Assembly (NCBI RefSeq): GCF_009834125.1 | Contig: NZ_CP047146.1 | Location: 7,348,501-7,412,500 of the forward strand | Length of the DNA: 64,000 bases | Direction of reading: 5' to 3' | From: Streptomyces sp. GS7 | GTDB lineage: Bacteria; Actinomycetota; Actinomycetes; Streptomycetales; Streptomycetaceae | Shown here: piece by piece, positions 52,524 to 62,464 of the stretch | Position numbering within the stretch: the first letter of the stretch is position 1 | Layout: every line of letters starts with the position of its first letter | The notes under the pieces: model-generated | Seen by the model: the letters and a program-made list of their open reading frames with translations, nothing else | What the model was told of the DNA's origin: nothing | The model's database searches: none | Made by a program: the position numbers and the translations under genes

Positions 52524-54719
52524 TCAGACCTCCAGCAGCGTGGGCGCGTCCTCCCCGTCCCGCGCCCCGGGCCGTTCCGGCGGCGGTTCGATGCTCAGCC
52601 GCGGCAGTCGGCGCTCCAGCCAGACCGGCAGCCACCAGTTGGCGCCGCCGAGCAGGTGCATCAGGGCGGGGACGAGCAGCGTACGGAGGACGAAGGCGTC
52701 CAGGGCGACGGCGGCGGCCAGGCCGATGCCGAACATCGCGATGATGCGGTCGCCGCTGAGGATGAAGGCGGCGAACACCGCGATCATGATGACCGCCGCC
52801 GAGTTGATCACCCGGCTGGTCTCGGCGAGCCCGACGCGTACGGCCCGGCGGTTGTCGCCGGTCAGCTGCCACTCCTCGTACATCCGGCTGACCAGGAAGA
52901 CCTGGTAGTCCATGGAGAGCCCGAAGAGGACGGAGACCATGATCACCGGCAGGAAGGGCTCGATCGGGCCCGCGCTGCCCAGCCCCAGCGCCTCGCTCCC
53001 CCATCCCCACTGGAAGATCGCGACGACGATCCCGAAGGACGCGGCGACGGCCGCGAGGTTCATCAGCGCGGCCTTGAGGGGGATGCCGACGCTGCGGAAG
53101 GCGAGCAGCAGCAGGAGGGAGCCGAGACCGATGACGGCGCCCATGAAGAGCGGGAGTTTTCCGATGATGACGCCGGCGAAGTCGTCGTAGCCGGCGGTCA
53201 CCCCGCCGACGTGCACCCGCATCGTGGTGCCGTCCTCGGCGGCCGGCAGGATGTTGCCGCGCAGCCGCTGCACCAGGTCGGAGGTCTGCTGGGACTGCGG
53301 TGAGCTGGTCGGTACGACCGTGATCACGCCGGTGGCGTGGCCGCCGTCGAACTCCGGCCCGCTGACGTGGGCGACGCCGGGGGTGTGCCGCAGCTCCTCC
53401 GGCAGCTTGGCGAACGCGAGCCGGTCCTGGGCCCCGTCGAGCGAACCGACCACCGTCAGCGGCCCGTTGAACCCGGGCCCGAAGCCGTCCGCCAGCAGGT
53501 CGTACGCCTTGCGGGTGGTGGACGTCGCCGGGTCGTTGCCCTGGTCGGAGGTGCCGAGGTGGAGGCCGAGGGTGGGCAGCGCGAGGGTGAGCATGACGGC
53601 GGCGGCGACGGCGCCGAGCAGTTTGGGGTGCCGTTCGACGAAGCCGGACCAGCGGGCGGCCATCCCGGCGCGGCGTTCGGGCCGCGGGCCGCGGGCGGCC
53701 AGCCGGCGGCGCTCGCGGCGGCCCAGCGCCCGGGTGCCGATCAGGCCGAGCAGCGCGGGCAGCAGGGTGACGGAGGCGGCGACGGTCAGGACGACGGTGA
53801 GCGAGGCGGCGAGCGCGACGCCGTTGAGGAAGCCCAGCCGCAGCGTGAGCATGCCGAGCAGCGCGATGCAGACGGTGGCCCCGGCGAAGACGACCGCGCG
53901 CCCGGACACCGTCACGGCGCGTTCGGCGGCCTCCTGGACGGACAGGCCGGCCCGCAGCCCTCTGCGGTGCCGGGTGACGATGAAGAGCGCGTAGTCGATG
54001 CCCACGCCGAGGCCGATCAGCATGCCCAGCATCGGGGCGAAGTCGGCGACCGTCATGGCGTGGCTGAGCAGGCTGATCCCGGCGGAGGCGGTGCCGACGG
54101 CGGCCAGCGCGGTGACGATCGGCAGCAGGGTCGCGGCCAGCGACCCGAAGGCGAGGAAGAGGACCACGGCCGCCGCGCACAGCCCGATGACTTCCGGCAG
54201 CTGGGCGCGCGGCGCCTGGGTGAGCGAGATCCCGGCGCCGCCCAGCTCCACCTGGAGTCCGTGGCCGGACGCGGCCTTCGCGGTGCTCACGACCGCGCGG
54301 ACCTGGCCGGCGGGCAGGTCGTCGGTGGAGCTCTTGAAGAGGACGGAGGCGTAGGCGGTGCGGCCGTCGCGGCTGATCTGCCCGGCGCCCTGCGGCCCGT
54401 AGGGGCCCTGGACCTCGGCGACGCCGGGCAGCCGGGAGACCTCGGCGAGCGTGTGCGCCATCTTCTTCTCGACGGCGGCGGAGCGCACCGTGCCGGACGC
54501 GGTGTGCCACACGATGCTGTCGCTGTCCCCGGACTGCCTGGGGAACGCCTTCGCCATCAGCGCGCCGGCCTGGCCGGACTCGGTGCCGGGGACCTCGTAG
54601 TCGCTGGAGTACGCGGCTCCGGTCAGCCCGGCGGCGACGGCGACCCCCGCGAAGGCGGCGAGCCAGAGGACGATCACCACGATGCGGCGCCGGAGGCACC
54701 ACCGAGCGAGAGCGGTCAC
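52524..54719 (-). CDS. MMPL family RND-type transporter
   Basis: This 731-residue protein has the MMPL layout of two halves. Each half has one helix, a periplasmic domain and five further helices. It starts VTALARWCLRRRIVVIVLWL. GLGVGIDYALFIVTRHRR and LFGLSMDYQVFLVSRMYEEW are the typical MMPL proton-relay motifs in TM4 and TM10. Members export lipids, siderophores or antibiotics. I chose the GTG at 54719, just before the first helix; the open frame runs 69 codons upstream through a regulatory-looking region. The substrate is unknown. Confidence 0.9.
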   Translation of the reverse strand: MTALARWCLRRRIVVIVLWLAAFAGVAVAAGLTGAAYSSDYEVPGTESGQAGALMAKAFPRQSGDSDSIVWHTASGTVRSAAVEKKMAHTLAEVSRLPGVAEVQGPYGPQGAGQISRDGRTAYASVLFKSSTDDLPAGQVRAVVSTAKAASGHGLQVELGGAGISLTQAPRAQLPEVIGLCAAAVVLFLAFGSLAATLLPIVTALAAVGTASAGISLLSHAMTVADFAPMLGMLIGLGVGIDYALFIVTRHRRGLRAGLSVQEAAERAVTVSGRAVVFAGATVCIALLGMLTLRLGFLNGVALAASLTVVLTVAASVTLLPALLGLIGTRALGRRERRRLAARGPRPERRAGMAARWSGFVERHPKLLGAVAAAVMLTLALPTLGLHLGTSDQGNDPATSTTRKAYDLLADGFGPGFNGPLTVVGSLDGAQDRLAFAKLPEELRHTPGVAHVSGPEFDGGHATGVITVVPTSSPQSQQTSDLVQRLRGNILPAAEDGTTMRVHVGGVTAGYDDFAGVIIGKLPLFMGAVIGLGSLLLLLAFRSVGIPLKAALMNLAAVAASFGIVVAIFQWGWGSEALGLGSAGPIEPFLPVIMVSVLFGLSMDYQVFLVSRMYEEWQLTGDNRRAVRVGLAETSRVINSAAVIMIAVFAAFILSGDRIIAMFGIGLAAAVALDAFVLRTLLVPALMHLLGGANWWLPVWLERRLPRLSIEPPPERPGARDGEDAPTLLEV

Positions 54720-54885
54720 GGGCTGCTTCCCGGGTTGTGCGCCGATATCTCCCGGGAGCGGGTGGTGCCGAACGCGGACGGACAGGGCTGCGCGGAGCAG
54801 GCGCGGGGCGGCCCCGTCGCGTTCCGGAGAAGGTGCGGAGGGCCGGGCTCTCGGTGCAGGGTGCCAGCCCGAAAAGATCCTTTGA

Positions 54886-54955
54886 CCGGTTTGTGGCCTT
54901 CCCCACAAAGACCGGGGAATAGGCAACCCAGACCACTTATGGGCCTGTTATTCCC
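54886..54955. promoter_or_regulatory. Two adjacent inverted repeats upstream of the MMPL gene
   Basis: CCGGTTTGTGG / CCACAAAGACCGG (54886-54915) and CCGGGGAATAGG / CCTGTTATTCCCGG (54912-54956) each pair with a small bulge. They lie in an A/T-richer stretch about 170-240 bp before the transporter start, probably within or near its promoter. The rest of the 384-bp gap (54720-55103) shows no gene. Confidence 0.4.
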
Positions 54956-55103
54956 GGACAAACACCCCATACCGCCCGATTACCGCCCGGCGGCCGGCTC
55001 CTGACCGTTCCCACCGCGGCCCCCGGCCGTACCGGTGCGGTCCGGTGGACCCCACGCGGCCGTTCCGAGGCGCCCCCACGACCGCTCCGGAGTGCCCCGC
55101 CGC

Positions 55104-56030
55104 TCAGTGCGCGGTCAACGCCGGTGCCAGCTCCCGCAGTTGGTCGAGGCCCAGGCCCGGTCCGGGGACGACCGGCTGAATCGCCACATGATCGGCGCCC
55201 GCGTCGTGGTGCTCCCGGATGCGCGCCCGGATCGCGTCCACGTCGCCCCAGGCCACGATGGCGTCGACCAGCCGGTCGCTGCCGCCGTCCTGGAAGTCGG
55301 CGTCCTCGAAGCCGAGCCGGCGCAGGCTGTTCACGTAGTTGGGCAGCGCCAGGTAGAAGCCGAGGTGGTGTGCGCGCACCTGGGCGCGGGCGGTCACCGG
55401 GTCGGTCTCCAGGAGCACGGCCTGCTCGGGGGCGAGCAGCGGGCCCTCGCCCAGGGCCGTGCGGGCGCGGGCGGTGTGCTCGGGCGTGACGAAATACGGG
55501 TGCGCGCCGGCCGCCCGCTCGGCGGCCAGCTCCAGCATCCTGGGGCCCAGCGCCGCCAGCACGCGGGCCGGCGGCGGGCTCGCGGGGGCGTCGTACGGGG
55601 CCGCGTCCATCGCGTCCAGGTAGGCGCGCATCGCGGCGAGCGGCTTGGCGTAGGTGTGGCCGCGCCCCTCGACCTGCGGGGCATGGCTGGCGCCCAGGCC
55701 CAGCAGGAACCGGCCGTCGTACGCCTCGGCGAGGGTGTGCGCCCCGGCGTTCATCGCCGTCGCGTCGCGGACCCAGATGTTGGCGATACCGGTGGCGACG
55801 GTCAGCCGCTCGGTCGCGGCCAGCAGCAGCCCGGCGTGGCTGAACGCCTCCTTGGTGGCCTGCGCCTCGCCGAACCACAGCGCCCCGTATCCCAGCCGCT
55901 CGATCTCGGCCGCGAACTCGCGCCCCGCCGCGGCCGACGCCCGGCCCAGCCCGCCGTGCCAGACGCCGACCCGGCCGAGCCGCGCGGCGATCGCCCGCGG
56001 GTCCTGAACGGCGGTGTCCTGCTGCGTCAT
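55104..56030 (-). CDS. LLM-class F420-dependent oxidoreductase
   Basis: This 308-residue luciferase-like TIM barrel has GRVGVWHGGLGRA at the start, RLGYGALWFGEAQATKEAFS, ATGIANIWVRDA and the F420-binding FLLGLGASHAPQVEG segment. It fits the TIGR03620-type F420 subfamily of actinobacteria. Substrate unknown. The ATG at 56030 follows GGAGGAAC closely. Monocistronic; an inverted repeat GCGGGAA/TTCCCGC (56133-56155) lies about 100 bp upstream. Confidence 0.87.
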   Translation of the reverse strand: MTQQDTAVQDPRAIAARLGRVGVWHGGLGRASAAAGREFAAEIERLGYGALWFGEAQATKEAFSHAGLLLAATERLTVATGIANIWVRDATAMNAGAHTLAEAYDGRFLLGLGASHAPQVEGRGHTYAKPLAAMRAYLDAMDAAPYDAPASPPPARVLAALGPRMLELAAERAAGAHPYFVTPEHTARARTALGEGPLLAPEQAVLLETDPVTARAQVRAHHLGFYLALPNYVNSLRRLGFEDADFQDGGSDRLVDAIVAWGDVDAIRARIREHHDAGADHVAIQPVVPGPGLGLDQLRELAPALTAH

Positions 56031-56193
56031 TGCTCGTTCCTCCAGTGTCCGGCGGGCGGTGACCCGAGGTCCCGTATCCGTTGATCCTTTGCCGGTGACA
56101 GCACCGCGGGCGGGCGCGGCATTCCGCCGCGGAGCGGGAAGATCGAGAATTCCCGCCGGGAGAGGGGAGCGGGAGGGGGCGTCGGCGTATACG

Positions 56194-56233
56194 ACGGAGC
56201 GGCCGCCCCTCCGCAGAGGGACGGCCGCTCCGT
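56194..56233 (-). terminator. Hairpin after gatB
   Basis: A 12-bp stem (ACGGAGCGGCCG / CGGCCGCTCCGT) with an inner CCCT/AGGG pairing lies 19 bases past the gatB stop. Confidence 0.75.
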
Positions 56234-56251
56234 ACCGGCACGATCCGGGAA

Positions 56252-57760
56252 TCAGCCCTCGACGCCGAGCTTCTCCAAGATCAGCTCCCGCACCCGGGCG
56301 GCGTCCGCCTGGCCGCGGGTGGCCTTCATGACCGCACCGACCAGGGCGCCGGCCGCGGCGACCTTGCCGCCGCGGATCTTGTCGGCGATGCCGGCGTTGG
56401 CGGCGATCGCCTCGTCGACGGCGGTGCCGAGGGCACCCTCGTCGGAGACGACCTTCAGCCCGCGCTTCTCGACGACCGTGTCGGGGTCGCCCTCGCCGGC
56501 CAGCACGCCCTCGATGGTCTGGCGGGCCAGCTTGTCGTTGAGCGAGCCGTCGGCGACCAGCGCGGTCACCCGGGCGACCTGCTCGGGGGTGATCTGCAGT
56601 GCCGCCAGGTCCGTGCCGTCCTCGTTGGCGCGGCGGGCCAGCTCGCCCATCCACCACTTGCGGGCCGCCGCGGAGTCCGCACCGGCCTCGACGGTGGCGA
56701 CGATCAGGTCGACCGCGCCGGCGTTGAGGATCGACTGCATGTCGTGCTCGGAGACGCCCCACTCCTCGCGCAGCCGGTTGCGGCGCACCCGCGGCAACTC
56801 GGGGAGCCCGGCCCGCAGTTCCTCGACCCACTCGCGGGAGGGGGCCACCGGCACCAGGTCCGGCTCGGGGAAGTAGCGGTAGTCCTCGGCCTCTTCCTTG
56901 ACCCGGCCGGAGGTCGTGGAGCCGTCCTCCTCGTGGAAGTGCCGGGTCTCCTGGATGATCGTGCCGCCGGAGGACAGCACCGCGGCGTGGCGCTGGACCT
57001 CGTAGCGGGCGGCGCGCTCCACGGAGCGCAGCGAGTTGACGTTCTTGGTCTCCGAGCGGGTGCCGAACTTCTCGGTGCCGTTGGGGCGCAGCGAGAGGTT
57101 CACGTCGCAGCGCATCTGGCCCATCTCCATACGGGCCTCGGAGACGCCCAGCGCCCTGATCAGCTCACGCAGCTCGGCGACGTACGCCCTGGCGACCTCG
57201 GGGGCCCGCTCGCCGGCGCCCTCGATGGGCTTGGTGACGATCTCGATGAGCGGGATGCCGGCGCGGTTGTAGTCCAGCAGCGAGTGCCGGGCGCCGTGGA
57301 TCCGGCCGGTGGCACCACCGATGTGGGTGGACTTGCCGGTGTCCTCCTCCATGTGCGCGCGCTCGATGTGGACGCGGAAGACCTCGCCGTCCTCCAGCTG
57401 CACGTCCAGGTAGCCGTCGAAGGCGATCGGCTCGTCGTACTGGGACGTCTGGAAGTTCTTGGGCATGTCCGGATAGAAGTAGTTCTTCCGGGCGAAGCGG
57501 CACCAGTCGGCGATGGTGCAGTTCAGTGCCAGGCCGATCTTGACGGCGGACTCCACACCGGTCGCGTTGACGACCGGCAGCGAGCCGGGCAGGCCCAGGC
57601 AGGTGGGGCAGGTCTGCGAGTTGGGCTCGGCGCCCAGGGTGGTGGCGCACCCGCAGAACATCTTGGTGGCGGTGCCGAGTTCGACGTGCACCTCGAGACC
57701 CATCACGGGGTCGTAGGTGGCCAGCGCGTCCTCGTACGGCACCAGGTCGGTGACAGTCAC
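56252..57760 (-). CDS. gatB: Asp-tRNA(Asn)/Glu-tRNA(Gln) amidotransferase subunit B
   Basis: This 502-residue subunit of GatCAB amidates mischarged Glu-tRNA(Gln) and/or Asp-tRNA(Asn) on the way to Gln-/Asn-tRNA. The kinase-like cradle has [11 protein letters not shown], the zinc cysteines CGC and CPTCLGLPG, and EDTGKSTH. The C-terminal helical and YqeY/tail domain (from about 350) binds the tRNA. It starts at GTG with GAGAGG upstream and lies 31 bp after the small membrane-protein gene in the gat operon. Confidence 0.96.
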   Translation of the reverse strand: MTVTDLVPYEDALATYDPVMGLEVHVELGTATKMFCGCATTLGAEPNSQTCPTCLGLPGSLPVVNATGVESAVKIGLALNCTIADWCRFARKNYFYPDMPKNFQTSQYDEPIAFDGYLDVQLEDGEVFRVHIERAHMEEDTGKSTHIGGATGRIHGARHSLLDYNRAGIPLIEIVTKPIEGAGERAPEVARAYVAELRELIRALGVSEARMEMGQMRCDVNLSLRPNGTEKFGTRSETKNVNSLRSVERAARYEVQRHAAVLSSGGTIIQETRHFHEEDGSTTSGRVKEEAEDYRYFPEPDLVPVAPSREWVEELRAGLPELPRVRRNRLREEWGVSEHDMQSILNAGAVDLIVATVEAGADSAAARKWWMGELARRANEDGTDLAALQITPEQVARVTALVADGSLNDKLARQTIEGVLAGEGDPDTVVEKRGLKVVSDEGALGTAVDEAIAANAGIADKIRGGKVAAAGALVGAVMKATRGQADAARVRELILEKLGVEG

Positions 57761-57791
57761 GGTGAAACTAACCTCTCAGGTCCGGCGCCGG

Positions 57792-58034
57792 TCAGTCCGC
57801 GAGGACGTCGTCGTCGTTGAGACGGCGCAGTTCGCGGATGAGCAGGGCGACGCCGGTGACGATGGCGGCGGCGGAGACGACGGCGTCGACCAGCTGGAGC
57901 GTGTCGTGCTCCCCCCTGGCCTTCTTCGCCTGCTTCACGACGCTCACCGCGCCGAACAGCGTGGTGCCGATGGACAGATACGTGCCGGGCTTGGACTTCT
58001 TGAAGCCCTTGGCCTTCGCGAGCTTGCCACTCAT
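57792..58034 (-). CDS. Small membrane protein within the gat operon
   Basis: This 80-residue protein has a basic N-terminus ([20 protein letters not shown]) and two hydrophobic segments ([14 protein letters not shown], about 20-33; [19 protein letters not shown], about 48-66). The C-terminus is charged ([11 protein letters not shown]). It overlaps gatA by 4 bp (ATGA), so translation is coupled. It lies between gatA and gatB. I do not recognise a family with a known function. The tight coupling suggests steady expression with the amidotransferase, though no role in it is known. Confidence 0.8.
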   Translation of the reverse strand: MSGKLAKAKGFKKSKPGTYLSIGTTLFGAVSVVKQAKKARGEHDTLQLVDAVVSAAAIVTGVALLIRELRRLNDDDVLAD

Positions 58035-59524
58035 AGTGCAGGTGCCTCCTCAAGCAGGTGATGGCCCCACTTCTCGGTGAACGCGGCCTCGACCGCGGCA
58101 CCGACCGTGTAGAGCCGGTCGTCCTTCATGGCCGGGGCGACGATCTGGAGACCGACCGGCAGGCCGTCCTCGGGAGCCAGACCGCAGGGCAGCGACATGG
58201 CGGCGTTGCCCGCCAGGTTGACGGGGAGCGTGCACACGTCGGCGAGGTACATCGCCATCGGGTCGTCGGCCCGCTCGCCGATCGGGAACGCGGTGGTCGG
58301 CGTGGTCGGTGAGACGATCACGTCGACCTGCTCGAACGCCTTCTCGAAGTCGCGGGTGATGAGGGTCCGGACCTTCTGGGCGCTGCCGTAGTACGCGTCG
58401 TAGTAGCCGGAGCTGAGCGCGTACGTGCCGAGGATGATGCGGCGCTTGACCTCGGGGCCGAAGCCGGCCTCGCGGGTCAGGGCGGTGACCTCCTCGGCGG
58501 ACTTCGTGCCGTCGTCGCCGACCCGCAGGCCGTAGCGCATGGCGTCGAAGCGGGCGAGGTTGGAGGAGCACTCGGACGGCGCGATCAGGTAGTACGCGGC
58601 CAGCGCCAGGTCGAAGGACGGGCAGTCCAGCTCGACGATCTCGGCGCCCAGCTCCTTGAGGAGGGCGACGGACTCGTCGAAGCGCTGGAGCACACCGGCC
58701 TGGTAGCCCTCGCCGCGGAACTGCTTGACGACGCCGACCCGCATGCCCTCGACGCGGCCGTTGCGGGCCGCCTCGACGACCGGCGGGACCGGCGCGTCGA
58801 TGGAGGTGGAGTCCAGCGGGTCGTGGCCGGCGATGGCCTCGTGGAGCAGCGCCGCGTCCAGCACCGTACGGGCGCACGGGCCGCCCTGGTCCAGGGAGCT
58901 GGAGAAGGCCACCATGCCGTAGCGGGAGACGCCGCCGTAGGTGGGCTTGACGCCGACGGTGCCGGTGACGGCGGCGGGCTGGCGGATGGAGCCGCCGGTG
59001 TCCGTGCCGATGGCGAGCGGGGCCTGGAAGGACGCCAGCGCGGCGGAGGAGCCGCCGCCGGAGCCGCCGGGGATCTTGGTCAGGTCCCAGGGGTTGCCGG
59101 TCGGGCCGTAGGCGCTGTTCTCGGTGGAGGACCCCATGGCGAACTCGTCCATGTTGGTCTTGCCGAGGATGACGACGTCGGCGGCCTTGAGCTTCTTGGT
59201 CAGGGTCGCGTCGTACGGCGGGATCCAGCCTTCGAGGATCTTCGAGCCGACGGTGGTGGGCATGCCCTCCGTCGTGAAGATGTCCTTGAGGGCCAGCGGG
59301 ACGCCGGCCAGCGGGCCCAGCTCCTCGCCGCGGGCCCGCTTCTCGTCGACGGCGCGGGCCTGGGCCAGCGCGCCCTCGCGGTCCACGTGCAGGAAGGCGT
59401 GCACCTTCTCGTCGACGGCCTCGATACGGGCCAGGTGGGCCTCGGTCACCTCGACGGCGGTGAGTTCGCCGGAGGCGATCTTCGCCGCGATCTCGGCGGC
59501 GGTGAGCTTGATCAGGTCGGCCAT
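58031..59524 (-). CDS. gatA: Asp-tRNA(Asn)/Glu-tRNA(Gln) amidotransferase subunit A
   Basis: This 497-residue amidase-signature protein releases ammonia from glutamine (or asparagine) for GatB. The Ser-cisSer-Lys triad is visible: Lys80 (PLALKDIF), Ser155 (PGGSGGGSS) and nucleophile Ser179 ([10 protein letters not shown]). Length is normal. The ATG follows the gatC stop by 2 bases, and the stop overlaps the next gene by 4 bp. Confidence 0.96.
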   Translation of the reverse strand: MADLIKLTAAEIAAKIASGELTAVEVTEAHLARIEAVDEKVHAFLHVDREGALAQARAVDEKRARGEELGPLAGVPLALKDIFTTEGMPTTVGSKILEGWIPPYDATLTKKLKAADVVILGKTNMDEFAMGSSTENSAYGPTGNPWDLTKIPGGSGGGSSAALASFQAPLAIGTDTGGSIRQPAAVTGTVGVKPTYGGVSRYGMVAFSSSLDQGGPCARTVLDAALLHEAIAGHDPLDSTSIDAPVPPVVEAARNGRVEGMRVGVVKQFRGEGYQAGVLQRFDESVALLKELGAEIVELDCPSFDLALAAYYLIAPSECSSNLARFDAMRYGLRVGDDGTKSAEEVTALTREAGFGPEVKRRIILGTYALSSGYYDAYYGSAQKVRTLITRDFEKAFEQVDVIVSPTTPTTAFPIGERADDPMAMYLADVCTLPVNLAGNAAMSLPCGLAPEDGLPVGLQIVAPAMKDDRLYTVGAAVEAAFTEKWGHHLLEEAPAL

Positions 59525-59526
59525 GG

Positions 59527-59823
59527 TCACTCCTCGCCCAGGATCTGCGGCACCTTGAAACGCTGCTGCTCCTGGGCCGGGGCGCCGGAGAGCGCCTGCT
59601 CGGGGGTCAGCGACGGACGGACCTCGTCCGACCGCATGACGTTGGTCAGGGGCAGCGGGTGGGAGGTCGGCGGTACGTCTTGATCGGCGACCTCGGAGAC
59701 GCGGGCGACCGCGCCGATGATGTCGTCGAGCTGTCCGGCGAAGTGGTCGAGCTCTTCGTCCTTCAGCTCCAGACGTGCCAGCCGGGCGAGGTGGGCGACC
59801 TCCTCGCGCGTGATGCCAGGCAT
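59527..59823 (-). CDS. gatC: Asp-tRNA(Asn)/Glu-tRNA(Gln) amidotransferase subunit C
   Basis: This 98-residue protein begins [20 protein letters not shown] and has the characteristic [20 protein letters not shown] tail, a belt-like chain that ties GatA to GatB. It is the first gene of gatC-gatA-orf-gatB. The leader contains a perfect 11-bp inverted repeat. Confidence 0.95.
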   Translation of the reverse strand: MPGITREEVAHLARLARLELKDEELDHFAGQLDDIIGAVARVSEVADQDVPPTSHPLPLTNVMRSDEVRPSLTPEQALSGAPAQEQQRFKVPQILGEE

Positions 59824-59875
59824 GCAGCGATCCTCTGGTGTTTTCGGCGGAGTGTTCTGGGCGGGATGTTCCGGT

Positions 59876-59902
59876 GCGGAGAATTCCGGTCGAATTCTCC
59901 GC
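59876..59902. promoter_or_regulatory. Perfect inverted repeat in the gatC upstream region
   Basis: GCGGAGAATTC-CGGTC-GAATTCTCCGC has 11-bp perfect arms and lies 53-79 bp before the gatC start. It is A/T-richer at its centre than a terminator would be and may be a protein-binding site or a 5' UTR hairpin. A separate GCCGGCACC/GGTGCCGGC hairpin lies at 59992-60016. Confidence 0.5.
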
Positions 59903-60035
59903 TGGGGTTTTCCGGGCCAATCCTATGGCGTACGGGATCGCTGTCGCGAAACGCTTTCGCCGGGCCGCCCGCGGCGGTGCGGGACGGCCCGGCCGGCACC
60001 GGCGCACGGTGCCGGCACGGCCGCGGGCCGAGGCG

Positions 60036-60203
60036 TCAGGCGCCGCCCTCCTCCGGGGGCGCCGGGTCGTCCGGCGACTGCTGCGGCCCGGGGTCGGCGG
60101 GGCCGCTTTCGCCGGGCCGGGGCTCGGCCGCCGGGTGCGGCGGGGCCGGGAGCTGCGGTGGTTCTTCGGAGCGGGGACACGGGACGGCCGGAGGCCGGGT
60201 CAC
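60036..60203 (-). CDS. Possible Pro-rich 55-residue ORF coupled to the GGDEF-EAL gene
   Basis: A GTG overlaps the stop of the upstream GGDEF-EAL gene (GTGA), and the frame runs 55 codons to TGA. The product is Pro/Glu-rich and low-complexity ([20 protein letters not shown]) and ends PPEEGGA. No family is recognised and there is no own ribosome site, so this may be non-coding. The rest of the 59824-60199 gap holds hairpins and the gatC upstream region. Confidence 0.25.
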   Translation of the reverse strand: MTRPPAVPCPRSEEPPQLPAPPHPAAEPRPGESGPADPGPQQSPDDPAPPEEGGA

Positions 60204-62308
60204 TTCAGGACCTGTCCCGAAGGGCGCTCGGCTGCCTTCTCCGCCGCCAGGGCGGTCGTCTCCGATTCGCGGTGCCAGCCGCGTTCGCCGCGGGCCCTGA
60301 GCCAGGCCGTGGTCTCGTCCGGTGGCATCGCGGCGGCCACCAGCCAGCCCTGCACGGCGTCGCAGCCGAGGTCCCGCAATCGCTCCCAGGTCTCGTCGTC
60401 CTCGACGCCCTCGGCGACGACCAGCAGGCCCAGGGAGTGCGCGAGGTCGAGGGTGCAGCGGACGATCTCGGCGTCCTCGGTGTCGACGGCCAGCCGGGCC
60501 ACGAAGGAGCGGTCGATCTTGAGCTCGCTGACCGGGAGGCGGCGCAGGTGGACCAGCGAGCTGTAGCCGGTGCCGAAGTCGTCCAGCGACATCTTCACGC
60601 CGTGGGCGGTGAGCCCGGCGAGGGTGTCGGCGGCCCGCTGCGGGTCCTCCAGCAGGACGTGCTCGGTTATCTCCAGCTGGAGTGCCCCGGGCGGGACGCG
60701 GTGCCGGGCCAGCCGGGCGGCGACCGCCCCGGCGAAGCCCGGCGAGTGCACGTCGCGCGGCGAGACGTTGACCGCGACCGGCACCTCCAGGCCCATCGCG
60801 CGCCAGCGCGCCACCTGGGCGAGCGCGGTCTCCAGGACGTACTCGGTCAGCCGGGGCATCAGCCCGGAGGACTCGGCGATGGCGATGAACTCGTCGGGTG
60901 GCACCCTGCCGCGGTCCGGATGGACCCAGCGGACCAGCGCCTCCAGGCCGGAGACCTGCCCGTCGAAGCCGACCTTGGGCTGGTAGTGCAGTTCGACGTC
61001 GCCGGCGTCCAGGGCGCGGCGCAGATCGCCCAACAGGCCCAGCCGGTCGGGGGTGTTGCCGTCCCGCTTGGCTTCGTAGAGCTCGACGCCGCTGCGGTCC
61101 CGCTTCGCCTGGTACATCGCCACATCGGCGCGGCGCAGCAGCCCTTCGGCGTCCAGGGCGTGGTCGGGGAAGACGGCGACCCCCGCGCTGGCTTCGAGCA
61201 CGAGGGTCAGTCCGTCGAGGTCCAGCGGGGAGCCCAGGGCGGCGACGAGGTTGCGGGCCACCCGCTGGGAGCTGGTGAGGGAGTCGGTGGTCGGCAGCAG
61301 GACGGCGAACTCGTCGCCGCCGAGCCGGGCGGCCTCGGCGCCGCGTGGGAGGGCGTGCCGGAGCCGGTCGGCGATCTGCAGCAGCAGGCGGTCGCCGGCG
61401 AGGTGCCCGAGGGTGTCGTTGACCGAGCGGAAGCGGTCCAGGTCGATGAGGACCAGCGCCGACCGGACGCCGACGCGCTCGGCCTCGTCCAGGGCGGACC
61501 AGGTGCGCTCCAGCAGCCACTGGCGGTTGGGGAGGCCGGTCAGCGGGTCGCGGAGCTGCTCCTCGGCCCGCGCGCGGGCTATCCAGAGGGTGGAGTCCAA
61601 CGCGATGAGCGGCACCGCGAACAGGGGCAGCAGCAGCGGGGCGTTGACCGCGCAGACGGCGATCAGCGGGGAGATGCCGAGCAGTGCGACACCGACCAGT
61701 GCCTGGCGCACCACGGCCGTGCGGGCGATGGTGGGCAGTCCGCCGGTGCGCGGCGCCAGGCTGAACCAGAGCAGCGCCCGGCTGACGAGGAGGTAGCCCG
61801 CCGCCGTCACCACCACCTGGGGCAGCACGGAGAGGTCCCAGGCATCGGGCGCCCAGGGGTGACGGACCGTCGCGTGCACTCCGCAGGCGGCCAGGGCGAG
61901 CGCCGCGGCACCGATGCCCAGGACGTCAACTGCCCCGTGCACCAGGGCCTGTCGCCAGCGGTGCCGGCGGGCGGCACCGACCAGGACCACGACGGAGAGA
62001 CTGACCAGGGTGGCCGGCACCCAGCCGTACAGGAGGAGTACGGCGAGGGCGAGGGCGGCGCCGGAGCCCGTGCCGCCCCACCAGCGGTCCCGGCCGAGGG
62101 CGACCAGATGGCCGACGATGACGCCGGTCAGGATCGCCAGCGACCAGCCGACGGCGCCGCCCGGGAACAGCGCCTCGCCTTCGCCGAGCGTGCCCACCAC
62201 ACCTGCGGCGAGCGCCAGGCCCGCCGTCATGACGATGGCCGCGGGCAGCGCGGGCACCACGAGCCGGCGGAGCCGCGACGCCGGAGCGGCGCTGTCGGTC
62301 GGTTTCAT
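60200..62308 (-). CDS. rmdB: Membrane GGDEF-EAL cyclic-di-GMP protein (RmdB-like)
   Basis: This 702-residue protein has about seven or eight helices in residues 18-245, then a GGDEF domain (motif LGGDEF, 330-334) and an EAL domain (LEALVRW, 455-461; LEITEHVLLED; DDFGTGYSSL). Both active sites look complete, so it could make and break cyclic-di-GMP; from memory, RmdB of S. coelicolor (SCO5495, same place) acts mainly as a phosphodiesterase affecting aerial growth. The ATG at 62308 follows GAGAGGGA, 25 codons inside the open frame, directly before the membrane region. Confidence 0.9.
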   Translation of the reverse strand: MKPTDSAAPASRLRRLVVPALPAAIVMTAGLALAAGVVGTLGEGEALFPGGAVGWSLAILTGVIVGHLVALGRDRWWGGTGSGAALALAVLLLYGWVPATLVSLSVVVLVGAARRHRWRQALVHGAVDVLGIGAAALALAACGVHATVRHPWAPDAWDLSVLPQVVVTAAGYLLVSRALLWFSLAPRTGGLPTIARTAVVRQALVGVALLGISPLIAVCAVNAPLLLPLFAVPLIALDSTLWIARARAEEQLRDPLTGLPNRQWLLERTWSALDEAERVGVRSALVLIDLDRFRSVNDTLGHLAGDRLLLQIADRLRHALPRGAEAARLGGDEFAVLLPTTDSLTSSQRVARNLVAALGSPLDLDGLTLVLEASAGVAVFPDHALDAEGLLRRADVAMYQAKRDRSGVELYEAKRDGNTPDRLGLLGDLRRALDAGDVELHYQPKVGFDGQVSGLEALVRWVHPDRGRVPPDEFIAIAESSGLMPRLTEYVLETALAQVARWRAMGLEVPVAVNVSPRDVHSPGFAGAVAARLARHRVPPGALQLEITEHVLLEDPQRAADTLAGLTAHGVKMSLDDFGTGYSSLVHLRRLPVSELKIDRSFVARLAVDTEDAEIVRCTLDLAHSLGLLVVAEGVEDDETWERLRDLGCDAVQGWLVAAAMPPDETTAWLRARGERGWHRESETTALAAEKAAERPSGQVLK

Positions 62309-62464
62309 TCCGATCCCTCTCACAGCCGGCTGTGCCCGCGCCACGGCAGGCGCACACGTCAACAGTAGGCCGCGGAAGGCCATCGCGGGCAGCGATCGGC
62401 AGCGGTTGCCCGAATGCGACCCGGCCTCCCAGATCCATCTGGTATGCGCCGATAGGGTGACACC

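Noticed and set aside
52315..54936. 873-codon minus-strand frame overlapping the MMPL gene
   Set aside because: It is a shifted frame of the MMPL gene with an Arg/Pro-rich product. The MMPL frame has helices and motifs.
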